Positions 6,576-8,052 of a stretch of 8,052 nucleotides of DNA are shown in pieces. Within the stretch, counting starts at the first letter, position 1. Each line of letters starts with the position of its first letter. The translations under genes and the position numbers were made by a program. Source of the DNA: Sphingobacteriaceae bacterium (lineage in GTDB: Bacteria; Bacteroidota; Bacteroidia; Sphingobacteriales; Sphingobacteriaceae); the NCBI GenBank assembly GCA_021740025.1, contig JAIPAN010000041.1, positions 1 through 8,052 of the forward strand. Direction: 5' to 3'. Under the pieces are notes generated by a model that ran no database searches, was not told where the DNA came from, and saw only the letters and a program-made list of their open reading frames with translations.

Positions 6576-8052
6576 ATGAAAAAAGTACTACGCTACAGTT
6601 TAATTTTGTGCTTGCTGCTTGGGGCAAAGGCCTACGCACAAGACCGAGTGGTGAGTGGTAAAGTTACCGCCGCCGATGACAAGTTGCCTATACCCGGCGT
6701 TACCGTAAAAGCGGTGGGTTCCAGTGCAGCTACTCAAACCAATGCCGATGGGATTTTTACACTCAGTATACCCGAGGTTGTTACCCAATTGCAATTTTCC
6801 TTTTTAGGCTACGCTACACGTACCCTGCCCATTGCTGCCGGTACCATGAATGTGGTGCTTAAGCAAGATAGTAAGCAGTTGCAGGAGGTTATAATTGTAG
6901 GAGCCCTGGGTACCAAGCGTACGGCACGCTCTACCAGTAGCAATACCCAAAGTGTAGATGCCAAGCAATTAAACACCGTACAACAAACCAATTTAAACAA
7001 TGCCCTTGCCGGTAAGGTTTCGGGTATTCAGGTGCGTAGCCAATCAGCTGCTGCATTAGGTAGAAATACCGAGGTGCGCTTGCGTGGCGTATCTGGTTTA
7101 GGAACAGGAACTGGTGCACTTTATATTGTAAACGGAACCGTATTGCCGAATGTAGATGATATCAATATAGATGATATTGAGAATGTTTCGGTATTACAAG
7201 GTGCTGCCGCTGCTGCACAGTTCGGTTCGCAAGGTGCCAATGGTGCCATTATTATTACGCTAAAGGATGGTAAAGAAGCTACCAATGGTTTGGGTGTAAA
7301 CTTCAGTACCGGCATGCAATTTGAAAAGGCATATGTGCTCCCTAATTATCAGAACACCTATGCCGGTGGTGCCGCTGGCGATTTAATGCAATACACCTAT
7401 AAAGCGGGCGATCCGGTGGAATGGCAAGCCTTGAGTGGTAAATATTACCACGATTATAGCGACGATGCCTCTTGGGGCCCACGCATGGTAGGCCAAGAAT
7501 ATATTCCTTGGTATGCCTGGTATGAAGGGTCACCCTATTCGTTTAAAACAGCCAAGCTTACCCCACAACCAGATAATGCCAAAGACTTTTATAGTACCGG
7601 CATAACCCGTACCAATAACATCAGTTTAAGTACCGCCAGCGATGTTATGAAATTCAAGTTTACGTATGCAAATCAAGATATTGACGGCTTATTGTATGGC
7701 ACTTCCTTAAAAAAGAATACACTAAACTTAGTAACTAGTTACAAATTAAACGATCATTTTGAAGTAAGTGCCGATATCAATTACATCAACCAACGCCAAA
7801 ACGGAGAAATAGACGATTTGTACTCCAATCAATCTTCCGGTTCATTCAATCAGTGGTTTCACCGTGATTTAGATATGGGCATTATGAAGGAGTTGCAAAA
7901 TTTAACCACACCTGAGGGTGTTTATGCAAGCTGGAACCACGCCAACCCCGATTCTTTTGATGCGTCAAATCCACGAAATTTTTATGCCGGTAATTATTGG
8001 TATAATTTTTACACCTATTTTAATTTGGTAGATGTACAAAGCCAACGCGATC
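6576..8052 (+). CDS. SusC/RagA-family TonB-linked outer-membrane transporter, paralogue of the upstream copy (3' end outside window)
   Basis: Manual translation from ATG 6576 is open for 492 codons to the window edge, without a stop or frameshift. Residues 1-21 are a signal peptide (cleavage AYA|QD). A carboxypeptidase-regulatory-like domain spans about 25-98 (VVSGKVTAADDKLPIPGV, LQFSFLGY). A Ton-box-like LQEVIIVG lies at 102-109, and the plug and first part of the barrel follow. It aligns almost without gaps to the protein at 608-3865; I see roughly 70% identity by eye. The plug is nearly identical, including GALGTKRTARST and VLQGAAAAAQFGSQ. The signal peptide and regulatory domain are much more divergent, and a surface-loop-like stretch after WYAWY differs (EGSPYSFKTAK here, GGHDRAYKTTA in the other copy). 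Differences are mostly synonymous or conservative, pointing to an old duplication under selection. A SusD-like partner is expected downstream, outside the window. Confidence 0.94.
   Translation, partial: MKKVLRYSLILCLLLGAKAYAQDRVVSGKVTAADDKLPIPGVTVKAVGSSAATQTNADGIFTLSIPEVVTQLQFSFLGYATRTLPIAAGTMNVVLKQDSKQLQEVIIVGALGTKRTARSTSSNTQSVDAKQLNTVQQTNLNNALAGKVSGIQVRSQSAAALGRNTEVRLRGVSGLGTGTGALYIVNGTVLPNVDDINIDDIENVSVLQGAAAAAQFGSQGANGAIIITLKDGKEATNGLGVNFSTGMQFEKAYVLPNYQNTYAGGAAGDLMQYTYKAGDPVEWQALSGKYYHDYSDDASWGPRMVGQEYIPWYAWYEGSPYSFKTAKLTPQPDNAKDFYSTGITRTNNISLSTASDVMKFKFTYANQDIDGLLYGTSLKKNTLNLVTSYKLNDHFEVSADINYINQRQNGEIDDLYSNQSSGSFNQWFHRDLDMGIMKELQNLTTPEGVYASWNHANPDSFDASNPRNFYAGNYWYNFYTYFNLVDVQSQRD

Noticed and set aside
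6576..8052. Possibility that the second susC-like gene is a pseudogene
   Set aside because: Codon-by-codon translation finds no stop or frameshift through 492 codons, and conservation to the paralogue is maintained. It is simply cut by the window edge.
608..8052. Recent gene conversion between the two susC-like genes
   Set aside because: Even the most conserved plug segment shows frequent synonymous differences. I see no long tract of exact nucleotide identity that would mark a recent exchange.
1..8052. tRNA, rRNA, CRISPR array, insertion sequence or hidden defence system
   Set aside because: Nearly all of the window is accounted for by SusC/SusD-type coding sequence. The intergenic regions are short and AT-rich and show no cloverleaf, regular repeat-spacer pattern, transposase or terminal inverted repeats.

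Overview
The window looks like a nutrient-uptake locus from a Bacteroidota bacterium, most likely of the Sphingobacteriaceae (Pedobacter-like). That placement rests on three things: SusC/SusD outer-membrane pairs, moderately AT-rich DNA with very AT-rich intergenic regions, and starts that lack Shine-Dalgarno sequences but have A-rich leaders. The exact genus is an inference. All genes lie on the + strand.

Layout: (1) 3-305 is the C-terminal end of a RagB/SusD-type lipoprotein from an upstream module, closed by a clear intrinsic terminator (326-355). (2) 306-607 is an AT-rich regulatory region with two short palindromes and a possible Bacteroidota-type promoter. (3) 608-6364 is a compact three-gene operon: a full-length SusC/RagA TonB-dependent transporter (1085 aa), a SusD-like lipoprotein of the second SusD family (479 aa) and a DUF1735-like lipoprotein (333 aa). 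The gaps are only 32 and 25 bp, and a second strong terminator follows (6383-6414). (4) 6415-6575 is another AT-rich leader with an inverted repeat. (5) 6576-8052 is the first 492 codons of a second SusC transporter, open to the window edge and clearly a paralogue of the first.

How the genes work together: by analogy with known Sus/Rag systems, the SusC barrel and SusD lid would form a TonB-energised importer. The third lipoprotein would be an extra surface ligand-binding component. No glycoside hydrolase, peptidase, sulfatase, sensor kinase or sigma/anti-sigma gene is visible, so the substrate (glycan, peptide or other) cannot be inferred.

The main points of interest are the tandem duplication of a non-canonical SusC subtype, with the distinctive GALGTKR and VLQGAAAAAQFGSQ motifs in both copies, and the punctuation of adjacent modules by separate terminators and leaders. 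I found no RNA gene, CRISPR array or mobile element, and nothing that amounts to a clearly new system.
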